Shown in pieces: positions 1 through 8,345 of a DNA stretch of 64,000 nucleotides (within the stretch, counting starts at the first letter, position 1; each line of letters opens with the position of its first letter). Source of the stretch: Gracilibacillus salinarum (GTDB taxonomy: Bacteria > Bacillota > Bacilli > Bacillales > Amphibacillaceae); assembly GCF_022919575.1 (NCBI RefSeq), contig NZ_CP095071.1, positions 2,418,001 through 2,482,000 on the forward strand, in the 5' to 3' direction. The position numbers and the translations under genes were made by a program. The notes below the pieces were generated by a model. The model was not told the origin of the DNA. It worked only from the letters and a program-made list of their open reading frames with translations, and did not search any database.

Positions 1-830
1 GCTGCAATTGCATACGTTGCAGCTTTCCTGGCATCTTTTGTATCGTTCCATTTGTAGATGAAACCAGCTACCGCAGAATCTCCTGCACCAACCGAATGAA
101 CCGCTTTACCTTTTGGTGCATGCAACTTGAATATTCCGCCATCACCAACATAAATAGCACCTGCATTTGCCATCGATACTAAGACATGATTAATACCGTT
201 TTCCTGATGCAGACGATTAGCCAACCGAACAATGTCATGATCCTCACGTACTTCTTCCTCAAACAATTCCGCTAACTCATGGTGGTTGGGCTTGATGAAA
301 GCAGGACTCGCTTGAATTGCTTCCTTTAACGGTGTCCCACTGGTATCTAATACCGCCAGTGCTCCTTGCTCATGCAATAGTGAAACCATTTCACGATATA
401 CAGCTTTGTAAAGTGAATGTGGCAAACTCCCTGCCAAAACAACGATGTCACCTTCATTTAAATGTTTTAGTTTGGCTAGTAATGCTTGGTATTCTGCTTC
501 TCCAATTGTCGGTGAAAGACCATTTACTTCTGTTTCATCTGTTTCTGTTTTTATTTTCATATTAATCCGTGTATCTTGCTGCAACTGGACAAAGTCATAC
601 GGAATCTTCATCTCTGTTAAACTATCGGTGATAAATTTACCAGTGAATCCACCGACAAATCCCAGTGCTGTCGAGGCTTGACCAAACTGTTGCAGCACGC
701 GGGATACGTTAATTCCTTTTCCACCCGCTTCTTTGTAATCATATTGACTGCGGTTGATCCCGCCTTTCTCAAAGGAATTAACCTTTACGACATAGTCAAT
801 TGCTGGATTTAATGTAATGGTGTAAATCAT
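1..830 (-). CDS. fruK: 1-phosphofructokinase, 3' end cut by window edge
   Basis: PfkB-family sugar kinase that phosphorylates fructose 1-phosphate to fructose 1,6-bisphosphate in the cytoplasm, downstream of a fructose PTS. The N-terminus reads MIYTITLNPAIDY, typical of FruK/LacC-type kinases, followed by the glycine-rich GGKGINVSR substrate motif. The second PfkB signature GAGDSAVAGF, with the catalytic Asp, lies near position 65-115. About 276 of an expected ~300 codons are present; the C-terminus runs off the left edge. The start overlaps the stop of fruR as ATGA, so the two are translationally coupled in a fruR-fruK order; fruA would be expected further left. Family assignment is firm; preference for fructose 1-phosphate over tagatose 6-phosphate is inferred from the neighbour fruR. 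Confidence 0.9.
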   Translation of the reverse strand, partial: MIYTITLNPAIDYVVKVNSFEKGGINRSQYDYKEAGGKGINVSRVLQQFGQASTALGFVGGFTGKFITDSLTEMKIPYDFVQLQQDTRINMKIKTETDETEVNGLSPTIGEAEYQALLAKLKHLNEGDIVVLAGSLPHSLYKAVYREMVSLLHEQGALAVLDTSGTPLKEAIQASPAFIKPNHHELAELFEEEVREDHDIVRLANRLHQENGINHVLVSMANAGAIYVGDGGIFKLHAPKGKAVHSVGAGDSAVAGFIYKWNDTKDARKAATYAIA

Positions 831-1582
831 ATTTCTACTACCTCCAACGTTGATTGCTTACGTATTTCTCTTAGTTGCTCTTGTGAGATGCCGTTTGTTG
901 TGATAATGCTAACTTCTGAAAGCTGTGCAACATTCGCGAATGCAATTTCTCCGAATTTCGATGGGTCTGCTAACATATAGCTTGCCTGTGATTGTGCAAT
1001 GGCTGTCCGTTTCACACTTGCCTCCTCTGGGTCGGGGGTTGTTAAGCCCTGCTCAAGATGAATCCCATTAATCCCAAGAAAACTCTTATCAAAATGAAAT
1101 TCTTTAATCGCATCAACTGCTTTCGTGCCAATTAATGCTGCCGTTCCTTTCTTCGCCTTCCCTGAAATGACATATGTCTCAATACCACTTTCGATTAATA
1201 ATTGCACATGTGGAATACCGTTTGTGACGACAACAACTTCCTTATCCGCTAAGAATGGGATTAATTCCATTGTGGAGGTTCCCGCATCTAGGTATACTGT
1301 GTCTCCTTGCTCAATAAAAGAGGCTGCTTTTTGGGCAATCATGCTTTTCTCGTGCTGATGCTGGGTTGATTTTTCTAGAATGGTAGGCTCCTCTCTCTTC
1401 TTTTTTAATAGAGAGGCACCTCCATGCACACGTTTAATATACTGTTTCTTTTCTAACTCCGTTAAATCCCTGCGGATCGTTGATTCAGAAGCATTGGCCG
1501 TTTCACAGAATTGTTTAACGGTAACAACATCTTGTTCTTTCAAAAGAGATAAAATTAATTCTTGCCGTTCTATAGTTAACAA
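827..1582 (-). CDS. fruR: DeoR-family transcriptional regulator of the fructose operon
   Basis: DeoR-type repressor of 251 residues, the usual size. Residues 1-57 form the N-terminal winged helix-turn-helix (RQELILSLLKEQDVVTVKQF, then SESTIRRDLTELEKK). Residues ~75-235 form the DeoRC sugar-phosphate sensor domain, with the DAGTSTMELIPFL phosphate-loop motif. In the family, sugar phosphate (here probably fructose 1-phosphate) releases the repressor from DNA. It is the first gene of the unit and overlaps fruK by 3 nt (ATGA). An array of 10-nt direct repeats about 210-255 bp upstream (1789-1838) is a plausible operator. A 155-bp hairpin repeat lies in the leader between that array and the start codon. 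Confidence 0.88.
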   Translation of the reverse strand: MLTIERQELILSLLKEQDVVTVKQFCETANASESTIRRDLTELEKKQYIKRVHGGASLLKKKREEPTILEKSTQHQHEKSMIAQKAASFIEQGDTVYLDAGTSTMELIPFLADKEVVVVTNGIPHVQLLIESGIETYVISGKAKKGTAALIGTKAVDAIKEFHFDKSFLGINGIHLEQGLTTPDPEEASVKRTAIAQSQASYMLADPSKFGEIAFANVAQLSEVSIITTNGISQEQLREIRKQSTLEVVEI

Positions 1583-1600
1583 ATGGGATCATCCTCTATC

Positions 1601-1755
1601 TATAAAGTGAGACTTCAATCAGCAGGAGTTTGCCCCCCCACTGATTGCTAGCGACACTTATATGGAAGTTATCGTCCGTTTATCCCCCACTTAGCTTCTT
1701 ATTTATCTTTTGAATCTTAAGTGGTGGTATTACGGACGGTTAGCGCCGTGATAAA
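1601..1755 (+). repeat. 155-bp hairpin repeat, copy A
   Basis: First of three related copies (others at 3285-3439 and 10592-10729). It begins AAAGTGAGACTTCAATCAG and ends GGTTAGCGCCGTGATAAA. Three nested or adjacent inverted repeats are visible: CAATCAG...CTGATTG, CGTCCGT...ACGGACG and CCCCCACTTA...TAAGTGGTGG. There is no open reading frame. This copy lies in the 5' leader of fruR, downstream of the putative operator, so it is probably transcribed with fruR-fruK. It is probably a non-autonomous dispersed repeat; its function is unknown. Confidence 0.85.
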
Positions 1756-1788
1756 ATCACTAATTCGTTAATCGCTTACACTCAATAT

Positions 1789-1838
1789 ACATTCAAAATC
1801 AGTCATTGTCAATCACATTCAATCAAAAACAATCACTA
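1789..1838. promoter_or_regulatory. Candidate FruR operator array
   Basis: On the minus strand this AT-rich stretch reads as successive ~10-nt direct repeats TGATTGTTTT, TGATTGAATG, TGATTGACAA, TGACTGATTT. Helically phased direct repeats are typical of DeoR-family operators. It lies in the divergent region between fruR and the membrane-protein gene and could affect both. Assignment to FruR is inference from position. Confidence 0.5.
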
Positions 1839-1894
1839 TTGCACAAGTTAATTATGTTATGATAGCTAGAGATGATATGGAAAGAAGGATTACT

Positions 1895-3247
1895 ATGCGC
1901 TATTTATTCTTATTTTTGATTTTCGTGTTTGGTTTACATATCTTTTCGATCTTTTTTCCGAGTGATGCTCTAGCCTACTGTTTAGGCGTACTTTCCTTGA
2001 TTATGCTGTTAATCAGCTTTAGGCGAGCATCAAGATTATTTCAAATACTTGGCGCTTCCTTCACTATTGCAGGTATTGCCATGTATTTTTCTACTGATTT
2101 ATCGGTCAATCAAGTCATTCCTTTACTTGGAGATAACTTGTCATTGTTAACACTTCTGGCTGTTTTACCATGGATGAACAGCATCGTAACTGCTGGTCGT
2201 TACGACAGGTTAATGCAGCACTTATTACGTGGTAACGTCAAACACTTAGGGCAGCTCTATCAAAGAAGTACAACCACCATGATGTCGTTAACTGCATTCT
2301 TAAACGTATCTTCTGCAACCATTGCACAAGATGTATTAGTGGATAACTTGAAGCCTGTCGTCAAAAAGACAGCCAACAAGTTTATTATGATGACAACTTT
2401 AAGAGGCTATTCATTAGCTTTACCCTGGAGTCCTTTAGAAGTATTACTGGCAATGGGGATTTTCATTACAGGGGTAAGCTATACGACATTGATGCCATTA
2501 ATGGTGTTGATCACCGTTGTGATGTATGTATTAGACAGCTTATGGGGAAGACTTTATTTCAAAAAATATGCTTATCCAGTTCAAGAGAAAGTAATAGCCG
2601 GAAAACAAAACGGTCAAAATCGGTCAAAAATTGTACAATTAGTGATTGCGTTGTGTTCGTTTTTATTACTGGTTATTTTAATAGGGGTTATTTTTGACGT
2701 GGAATTTATCGTCTCGGTTACCTTACTCGTTTTTCCATTTGCCTGTTTATGGGCACTCGTAATTGGCAGATGGAAAAGTTTCTGGACTATCGGATGGCAA
2801 CGATGGAAAAACAGCGTCAATCATATGGATAATTTCGTGGTGCTATTTATTACACTTGCTCTTTTTACCAATACATTGAATGAATCACCTGCTTTGACGA
2901 TGCTGCAGGAGCCAATTATTTACGTGTCCGATTATCCAATTTTGATTTTAATAATGATTCAGCTGTTGTTCGTAATTTTAAGTATGTTTGGTGTCCATCC
3001 TGTCGCCACAATGGGGATTTTGAGTGGAATTAGTACGATGCTAATGGATATCCTCAGCCCATTAAGTCTTGCTATCAGCCTCATTATTGGCGGCGTGTCC
3101 ACTGTACCAATCGGTACTTACGGCCTCGTCGTCACGATTACATCCATGAGCCTGAAACAAAGTCCGTATTATATCACTTATTACAATTTGATTTACTCGG
3201 CAGTATTCGGGGCACTTGGAATATTGCTGGCTTATCTCTGTATATAA
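1895..3247 (+). CDS. Polytopic membrane protein, possible transporter of unknown substrate
   Basis: Integral membrane protein of 450 residues from ATG 1895, preferred over an in-frame ATG at 1859 because AGAAGGA lies 5-10 nt before it. About 10-12 hydrophobic segments are visible, arranged as two halves separated by a basic cytoplasmic loop near residues 215-245 (VIAGKQNGQNRSK). Length and two-half layout recall ion-transporter-superfamily carriers, but I see no diagnostic motif and name no substrate. It is divergent from fruR across the operator-like array, so co-regulation with fructose use is possible. No clear terminator follows; hairpin repeat copy B begins 37 bp downstream. The coding region is certain, the function unknown. 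Confidence 0.8.
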   Translation: MRYLFLFLIFVFGLHIFSIFFPSDALAYCLGVLSLIMLLISFRRASRLFQILGASFTIAGIAMYFSTDLSVNQVIPLLGDNLSLLTLLAVLPWMNSIVTAGRYDRLMQHLLRGNVKHLGQLYQRSTTTMMSLTAFLNVSSATIAQDVLVDNLKPVVKKTANKFIMMTTLRGYSLALPWSPLEVLLAMGIFITGVSYTTLMPLMVLITVVMYVLDSLWGRLYFKKYAYPVQEKVIAGKQNGQNRSKIVQLVIALCSFLLLVILIGVIFDVEFIVSVTLLVFPFACLWALVIGRWKSFWTIGWQRWKNSVNHMDNFVVLFITLALFTNTLNESPALTMLQEPIIYVSDYPILILIMIQLLFVILSMFGVHPVATMGILSGISTMLMDILSPLSLAISLIIGGVSTVPIGTYGLVVTITSMSLKQSPYYITYYNLIYSAVFGALGILLAYLCI

Positions 3248-3284
3248 GTCCGTTTGTCGCCCGGCTAGCCTTTTTCGAATTATC

Positions 3285-3439
3285 AATAAAGTGAGACTTC
3301 AATCAGTGAAAGTTCATATCCTCACTGATTAGTAGCGAAAATTATCAGGAATTATCGTTCGTTTATCCCCCACTTAACTTCTTATCTATCTCCCGAATCT
3401 TAAAGTGGGGGTATGACGTACGGTTAGCGCCGTGATAAA
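3285..3439 (+). repeat. 155-bp hairpin repeat, copy B
   Basis: Same length and ends as copy A. The stem-forming segments are CAATCAGTGA...TCACTGATT and CCCCCACTTA...TAAAGTGGGGG, plus the terminal GGTTAGCGCCGTGATAAA. The copy lies just after the membrane-protein gene and could act as its 3' hairpin. It directly precedes the first long double-hairpin element. Confidence 0.85.
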
Positions 3440-3466
3440 TTCCTACCCAATTGAATTATATCGCTA

Positions 3467-4048
3467 CCTATAATATGGATTATGCAAACAAAGGCTGTAT
3501 TGCAGAATGAACATTTTGATATATTTTATCTGCGTTGCAAAGCTCCGGAAATAGGCTCCGCGTCCTGTGGGCAGGCTTCAGCTAGGCTACTACTTGAAAT
3601 ACATCTGTGCTGCCTTGTGCCGAGGAAGCTTACCTCGAAGCGATACTAGAAGACACAGGCACAAATGAAGTGGATCTTCAGCTCGCGCTGATTCCACGGG
3701 AGTCTCCGCCTATTTACTACGCTTTAGGGAAGTTCTACATCATATGGAACAGCTAAAAGCAGTGGATCTAGGCATTATGTTATTCATTCAATTGCTGTTA
3801 TATATACAGTGATCAATATGCTTTCTCTTACAAAAGTTGTCGAGTCCACATCCTAGCGTAGGCCAACCACGTAGACTCCCGCGGGATTATGCAGGCGCTG
3901 AAGATCCACTTTGTGAAGCGCCCTTCTTCACAAAGTTAGCTTCAGCCGTGCCCCGCAGGACGCGGAGTGGTTGGACGGAACGGTATCCCAGCACATGAAT
4001 CATTTCAAAATTACCACTAAGCATAAAGCGGCTTGACATAAATAGGAA
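3467..4048 (+). repeat. Double-hairpin element 1 (L then R module)
   Basis: Member of the long intergenic repeat family. The left end is CCTATAATATGGATTATG; the right end has lost part of its inverted copy (TTGACATAA...ATAGG). Module L runs from GCTCCGGAAATAGGC to CTCCGCCTATTTACTACGC, with the long ~85-nt apex holding TTGTGCC...GGCACAA. Module R runs from GCGTAGGCCAACCAC to GTGGTTGG, with the short apex ACTTTGTGAAG/CTTCTTCACAAAGT. The element lies between convergent genes. The ~60 bp after its right end (TATCTTCCTATTCAGCATGA...) recur after element 3, so the duplicated unit may exceed the inverted ends. No ORF. Confidence 0.85.
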
Positions 4049-4115
4049 CCTATCTTCCTATTCAGCATGATTACTTCTACGACTGTACTTATATATTTTC
4101 TTTGCTTAGAACATA

Positions 4116-4151
4116 AAAAGCCGCTGTCTCCTTGAAGACAGCGGCTTTTTA
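4116..4151. terminator. Bidirectional intrinsic terminator
   Basis: AAAAGCCGCTGTCT and AGACAGCGGCTTTTT form a perfect GC-rich stem with T-tracts on both sides. It directly follows the siderophore-binding lipoprotein gene on the minus strand. Confidence 0.9.
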
Positions 4152-4154
4152 TTA

Positions 4155-5147
4155 TTATTCAACTAATTTATCTAATGCGTCATCAATCATGTTACTGTTA
4201 GCAATTGGTCCGGTATATAACCAGCTTGATTCCCGGCTGTATTCATATACATTACCATTTTTTACAGCAGGGATGTTCTTCCAGATAGACTCTTCTAACA
4301 TAGCAGATCCTTCTTCTTGCTGACTGTTAATCAAGAAGATATGATCAGCATTTAATTCTGCTAGTTTCTCTAGAGAAATTTCAGACCAGTTAGCCGTTGT
4401 AGACTCAGAAATCTCTGATACTACATCTGGAGCAGTTAGTCCTAGATCATTATATAATAAATCTCCACTGGATAAGTTTTCACTTACAATATAGAATGTA
4501 TCTGCAAATAACCATAAAGCGGCAACACTTTCATCACCGATAGCAGATTGGATTTGTTCTTTAGCATCTGCTGCTTTTGCTTCATACTCGTCCAAAACTT
4601 CATTTGCTTTTTCTTCCATACCAAACACAGTACCGATTGTTTTCATTTCTTCACGCCAGTCATTGTTTTCTTCTGATCCTACAACAAATGTTGGCGCAAT
4701 TTTACTATATTGCTCATATTTATTGTCTTCTACCATGCTTGCTGAATCCATAATTAATAAGTCTGGCTCGAAAGAAGTTACAGCTTCATATGGTAACTCA
4801 CTAGGAATCGTAAGCACATCTCCCAGATCACCTTGTAAATAACCTTGAACATCTGATCCATCTCTTACAGACCATTGTGCAACAGGCGTAATACCAAGTG
4901 CCACTAAGTAATCTTCTAAGTAAGATGCAATAACGCGCTCAGGATTTGCCGGAATTTCTACTTCATGCCCCATCGCATCTGTTACTGTTCTTGTATCTGA
5001 TTCAGATTCTTCTGTATTGGATTCCTCCGTATTGCTATCACCAGATGAATCTGATGCACTATCATCCTCTTCACTACCACACGCTGCCAAAAATACTAAC
5101 AAAGCAGCCATTAACAAAACAAGCCATTTATTTTTTAGCTTTCCCAT
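4155..5147 (-). CDS. Iron-siderophore ABC transporter substrate-binding lipoprotein
   Basis: Extracytoplasmic siderophore-binding protein of 330 residues (TroA-like, FecB/FhuD class). A lipoprotein signal ends in FLAACGSE, with the lipidated Cys at 23, then a Ser/Asp/Glu-rich linker to residue ~50. The fold begins with RTVTDAMGHEVEIPANPERVIA, diagnostic of the family, and ends with KNGNVYEYSRESSWLYTGPIAN. It is divergent from two FecCD permease genes (5332-7352), with a Fur-like box in each promoter. This arrangement recalls the B. subtilis yfiY / yfiZ-yfhA system for hydroxamate or citrate-based siderophores; the substrate is inference. The start codon is preceded by GGGGGAT. Confidence 0.88.
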   Translation of the reverse strand: MGKLKNKWLVLLMAALLVFLAACGSEEDDSASDSSGDSNTEESNTEESESDTRTVTDAMGHEVEIPANPERVIASYLEDYLVALGITPVAQWSVRDGSDVQGYLQGDLGDVLTIPSELPYEAVTSFEPDLLIMDSASMVEDNKYEQYSKIAPTFVVGSEENNDWREEMKTIGTVFGMEEKANEVLDEYEAKAADAKEQIQSAIGDESVAALWLFADTFYIVSENLSSGDLLYNDLGLTAPDVVSEISESTTANWSEISLEKLAELNADHIFLINSQQEEGSAMLEESIWKNIPAVKNGNVYEYSRESSWLYTGPIANSNMIDDALDKLVE

Positions 5148-5197
5148 GTTGACATAAATCCCCCTTCATACTATCTAGCATAAAACGCTATTTTAAA

Positions 5198-5212
5198 TGA
5201 TAACAATTTTCA
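5198..5212 (-). promoter_or_regulatory. Candidate Fur box of the binding-protein gene
   Basis: TGATAACAATTTTCA matches the 7-1-7 Fur consensus TGATAATnATTATCA with two mismatches, about 50 bp before the lipoprotein start. Iron repression fits the gene's role. Confidence 0.6.
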
Positions 5213-5292
5213 TTTTCAATTACAAGATAAATTTTAAAAATATATGCATAATCTTCTACTACCATTCCTTATCTTTTTCCCTTATACTAGAA

Positions 5293-5307
5293 TGATAACA
5301 GTTCTCA
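5293..5307 (+). promoter_or_regulatory. Candidate Fur box of the permease operon
   Basis: TGATAACAGTTCTCA is a weaker match (three mismatches) to the 7-1-7 Fur consensus, 25 bp before the first permease start. Its support comes mainly from sharing the half-site TGATAACA with the box on the divergent side. Confidence 0.45.
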
Positions 5308-5331
5308 CTAATTTGTAAGGAGTATTATTCG

Positions 5332-6357
5332 ATGGCAATTCGTACAGATAACAACATGCAATCTAGACCTTTACTAGCATTATTGATCATTTTTGGTGGA
5401 ATTATACTACTTATGGCAGCTATGATTCTATCGATCATATATGGTGCAGCAGATATTGACTTGCCTACCATATGGCAAAGTCTTACACAATTCGACCCTT
5501 CCCAGACTGCACATCAGATTATTCGAAATTTACGTATCCCTCGTGGCTTAGCAGCAGCACTTGTTGGCGCAGCACTCGCCGTTTCAGGTGCTATCATGCA
5601 AGGTATGACCAGAAATGCATTAGCCTCTCCCTCTATTATGGGAGTAACAGCAGGGGCGAGCTTCATGATTGCAGTGGCAATGGCGATATCGTCACAGGTT
5701 ACCACTATTTCCCTTGCCATCTGGGCTTTTGCAGGTGCTGGTTTGGGCGCTGGGATCGTTTTTGGCGTTGGGACGATTTCCAAAAGTGGCCTTACACCGG
5801 TAAAATTAGCATTAGCAGGGACGGCAGTTACCTCGATGTTAAGCGCGCTTTCCTCAGGGATTGCCATTCATTTTAATATTGCAAAGGATATGAGCTTTTG
5901 GTATGCAGGAGGCGTGGCAAGTGTTCAATGGATACATGTAAAATTATTAGCTCCTATTGTCATTATCGGGCTTATTCTTGCATTGTTACTATCGAAATCT
6001 ATCACTGTATTAAATTTAGGTGAGGATGTAGCAAGAGGGCTTGGTCAACGAACCGTTTTAACCAAAATAATTGCCACCACTGTTGTACTATTATTAACTG
6101 GTGCAGCAGTATCCGTAGCAGGTACCGTTGGCTTCATTGGACTTGTCATCCCGCACATTACTCGATTTCTGGTCGGAGTAAAATACCAGTGGATTATACC
6201 TGCCGCCGCCGTATTGGGCGCTCTTTTGCTCGTTTTGGCAGATACAGCTTCCCGTATGGTCAATCCACCTTTCGAAACTCCCATTGGTACAATGACAGCA
6301 TTAGTTGGGGTTCCTTTCTTCCTCTATCTTGCCAGACGTGAAGGGAGAGGATTGTAA
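5332..6357 (+). CDS. FecCD-family iron-siderophore permease, subunit 1
   Basis: Inner-membrane subunit of a siderophore ABC importer, 341 residues with about nine to ten hydrophobic helices. Family landmarks are RIPRGLAAALVGAALAVSGAIMQG (near residues 65-90), NALASPSIMGV and the C-terminal coupling region GFIGLVIPHITRFLVG. The ribosome site AAGGAG lies 10 nt upstream of ATG 5332. Its stop overlaps the next start as TAATG, implying translational coupling and a permease heterodimer. No ATP-binding subunit is present in this locus, so the pair probably shares a housekeeping ATPase, as B. subtilis FeuBC and YfiZ-YfhA share YusV. Confidence 0.92.
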   Translation: MAIRTDNNMQSRPLLALLIIFGGIILLMAAMILSIIYGAADIDLPTIWQSLTQFDPSQTAHQIIRNLRIPRGLAAALVGAALAVSGAIMQGMTRNALASPSIMGVTAGASFMIAVAMAISSQVTTISLAIWAFAGAGLGAGIVFGVGTISKSGLTPVKLALAGTAVTSMLSALSSGIAIHFNIAKDMSFWYAGGVASVQWIHVKLLAPIVIIGLILALLLSKSITVLNLGEDVARGLGQRTVLTKIIATTVVLLLTGAAVSVAGTVGFIGLVIPHITRFLVGVKYQWIIPAAAVLGALLLVLADTASRMVNPPFETPIGTMTALVGVPFFLYLARREGRGL

Positions 6358-7352
6358 TGATATCTAGAACAAAAAGAACTAGCCTTTGGCTATTAGGCTT
6401 GACGGCAGGCCTTATCCTGACTATTTTAATTAGTTTAAACTTAGGCACAATGAGTATTTCACCGATAGATGTATGGAGGACAATGATCGGACAAGGTACA
6501 GATCAAAATCAACTCGTCTTGTTTGACTTCCGTTTACCTCGTATCGTAATTGCGTTGCTGATAGGAGCAGGAATGGCTATTTCGGGTGCTATCTTACAAG
6601 GTGTGACCCACAATGATTTAGCTGACCCTGGTATCCTTGGAATTAATAGTGGTGCTGGATTTGCGGTTGTCTTGTTTATCTATTTAACACAAAACAGCCT
6701 TACATCCACTGTGTTCATTTTGCCACTGGCAGCACTTGGAGGCGCCGTATTGGCAGCTGCCTTAATTTATCTGATATCATGGAAGAATGGGGTATCTCCG
6801 ATCCGGTTAATTCTAGTCGGGATTGGGATCAATGCTGCTTTTTCAGCGCTCATCATCGTTTTCCAGTTAAAAATGGATCCTGATGATTTTACCAAAGCAC
6901 AAATTTGGTTAACTGGGAACATAGCTGGCACTGACTGGAGCTATACGTTAGCACTTCTTCCTTGGATTGTAATTCTGTTGCCAATTGCTTTTTATAAAGC
7001 CAGCACATTAGATGCACTGCATTTAGGAGACGAAACAGCACAGGGAATTGGTGCAAATGTCGAAAAAGAACGGATATTCTTACTTGTGATAGCTGTCGCA
7101 CTCGCAGGCGCAAGTGTGGCTGTTGGAGGAGCGATTGCATTTCTTGGGCTTGTCATCCCCCATTTAGCAAGAAAACTAGTAGGCGCAAGACACCATCACA
7201 TGTTGCTTACATCAGCTCTTCTGGGTGCTCTACTCTTATTAGTGGCAGATACGATAGGGAGAAACATTCTTTCGCCTTCAGAAATTCCAGTTGGGATTAT
7301 TGTCTCGTTAATCGGAGGAAGTTATTTTGTTTACTTATTGATGAAGTCTTAA
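6357..7352 (+). CDS. FecCD-family iron-siderophore permease, subunit 2
   Basis: Partner permease of 331 residues, beginning inside the stop codon of the previous gene. Landmarks are RLPRIVIALLIGAGMAISGAILQGVTHNDLADPGILGINSGAGF near residues 58-105 and GGAIAFLGLVIPHLARKLVGARHH near residue 255. The two permeases share the same fold but differ in sequence, as expected of a heterodimer. The DinB-family gene follows only 24 bp later without a terminator, so it may be co-transcribed. Confidence 0.92.
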   Translation: MISRTKRTSLWLLGLTAGLILTILISLNLGTMSISPIDVWRTMIGQGTDQNQLVLFDFRLPRIVIALLIGAGMAISGAILQGVTHNDLADPGILGINSGAGFAVVLFIYLTQNSLTSTVFILPLAALGGAVLAAALIYLISWKNGVSPIRLILVGIGINAAFSALIIVFQLKMDPDDFTKAQIWLTGNIAGTDWSYTLALLPWIVILLPIAFYKASTLDALHLGDETAQGIGANVEKERIFLLVIAVALAGASVAVGGAIAFLGLVIPHLARKLVGARHHHMLLTSALLGALLLLVADTIGRNILSPSEIPVGIIVSLIGGSYFVYLLMKS

Positions 7353-7376
7353 ACTATTATAACAGGAGTGATAAAC

Positions 7377-7853
7377 ATGTATCGAAAAGTATCAGATTTT
7401 ATTGCTGATTGGAAAAATGCTCAGCAAGGAACGGTTCAAGTATTAGAGTCTATATCAGATGAAAAGCTCAATCAAGCGATTGTAGAAGGCCATAGCACAC
7501 TTGGCTGGCTCGGTTGGCACTTAGCAACCTCTCCTGCATTTTTTGCGAGTATTGTAGGTTTGAAAGTACAAGGTGGCGATCCTAAGCAAGTACCAGAAAA
7601 AGCTGATGAGATCGTTGCAGCTTACAAACAAATGGCAGAGGATATCCAACAGCAAGTAGAATCACAGTTGACGGATGACCAATTAAGCGAAGAATTTGAA
7701 AGCTTTGCCGGCAAGACAACACGCGGCAATATGCTTCGTACATTAATTGATCATCAGACACATCACCGTGGTCAAATGACCGTTCTGCTTCGCCAGGCTG
7801 GTTTACCAGTTCCTGGAGTTATGGGACCAACTCAAGAGCAAAGTAATGCATAA
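7377..7853 (+). CDS. DinB-family putative metal-dependent enzyme
   Basis: Four-helix DinB/YfiT-like protein of 158 residues. ATG 7377 is chosen over GTG 7368 because the GTG lies inside the AACAGGAGTG ribosome site. The three-histidine metal site of the superfamily is visible: His48 in LGWLGWHLA, and His126 and His130 in LIDHQTHHRGQ. Superfamily members include bacillithiol-dependent transferases and stress-induced proteins of unknown reaction; I cannot assign a substrate. It lies 24 bp after the siderophore permeases and may ride on the iron-regulated transcript. A bidirectional terminator follows. Confidence 0.82.
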   Translation: MYRKVSDFIADWKNAQQGTVQVLESISDEKLNQAIVEGHSTLGWLGWHLATSPAFFASIVGLKVQGGDPKQVPEKADEIVAAYKQMAEDIQQQVESQLTDDQLSEEFESFAGKTTRGNMLRTLIDHQTHHRGQMTVLLRQAGLPVPGVMGPTQEQSNA

Positions 7854-7856
7854 TAG

Positions 7857-7894
7857 AAACCGGCACTTCATTTAGAAGTGCCGGTTCTTTTTAT
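7857..7894. terminator. Bidirectional terminator between DinB gene and queF
   Basis: AACCGGCACTTC-attta-GAAGTGCCGGTT is a perfect 12-bp stem followed by CTTTTTAT. It ends the plus-strand DinB-family gene and can also serve convergent queF, whose stop codon lies in its flank. Confidence 0.92.
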
Positions 7895-8298
7895 CCTTGA
7901 TATTCTCTTATTGCTTCAGTGGTTAATTCAATGCCTCCACGAGCTGTTTGATAAACGGTCACTTTGACGGTTTCAGCTTCAATAGCCCACATAATGTCGT
8001 CTGCAATTTGTGCAGCTAATGATTCACAAAATGCGCCATGATCACGAAACGACCACAAATAAAATTTCATGGACTTGGATTCAATACATTTATGACGTGG
8101 TGTATAGGAAATTTCCACCTTACCGAAATCAGGCTGTCCCGTTTTCGGACAAACTGCTGTGAACTCCAAAGCACGAAATGTAATATTCTGTACATTTGGT
8201 GCATCAAAAGCCTCTTGCTGTAAAACTGTTCTTCCTTCATCCACACTACTCGGGCGTGGCATCGGTCCGGAACGTGGTAAATAATAATTCTCTGACAT
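7891..8298 (-). CDS. queF: NADPH-dependent 7-cyano-7-deazaguanine reductase
   Basis: Reduces preQ0 to preQ1 in queuosine biosynthesis (tunnelling-fold enzyme, cytoplasmic). The catalytic region FTAVCPKTGQPDF carries the nucleophilic Cys50 and the acid Asp57. The QueF signature ESKSMKFYLWSFRDHGAF spans residues 73-90, with substrate-binding Glu73 and His87. It has 135 residues, short for the unimodular family (the B. subtilis enzyme has about 165); the missing length is at both ends, while the active-site core is complete. It stands alone, without queCDE, which suggests preQ0 is supplied from elsewhere. A preQ1-I riboswitch-like leader overlaps its ribosome site. Confidence 0.9.
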   Translation of the reverse strand: MSENYYLPRSGPMPRPSSVDEGRTVLQQEAFDAPNVQNITFRALEFTAVCPKTGQPDFGKVEISYTPRHKCIESKSMKFYLWSFRDHGAFCESLAAQIADDIMWAIEAETVKVTVYQTARGGIELTTEAIREYQG

Positions 8299-8304
8299 CG
8301 TTAT

Positions 8305-8345
8305 TCCCCCTAGTTTTGGTTAAGCAGGATGGTTACGAACTGCTT
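8305..8345 (-). promoter_or_regulatory. Probable preQ1 class I riboswitch controlling queF
   Basis: On the minus strand the leader has stem P1 AAGCAG/CTGCTT, loop TTCGTAACCATC, and the tail TTAACCAAAACTAGGGGG. The GTAACC loop and the TTAAC-AAAAC-AGGG tail closely match the Thermoanaerobacter tengcongensis preQ1-I aptamer as I recall it. The tail contains the queF ribosome site, so preQ1 binding would fold the pseudoknot over it and block translation. This is motif matching by eye; the position upstream of a queuosine gene strongly supports it. Confidence 0.72.
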
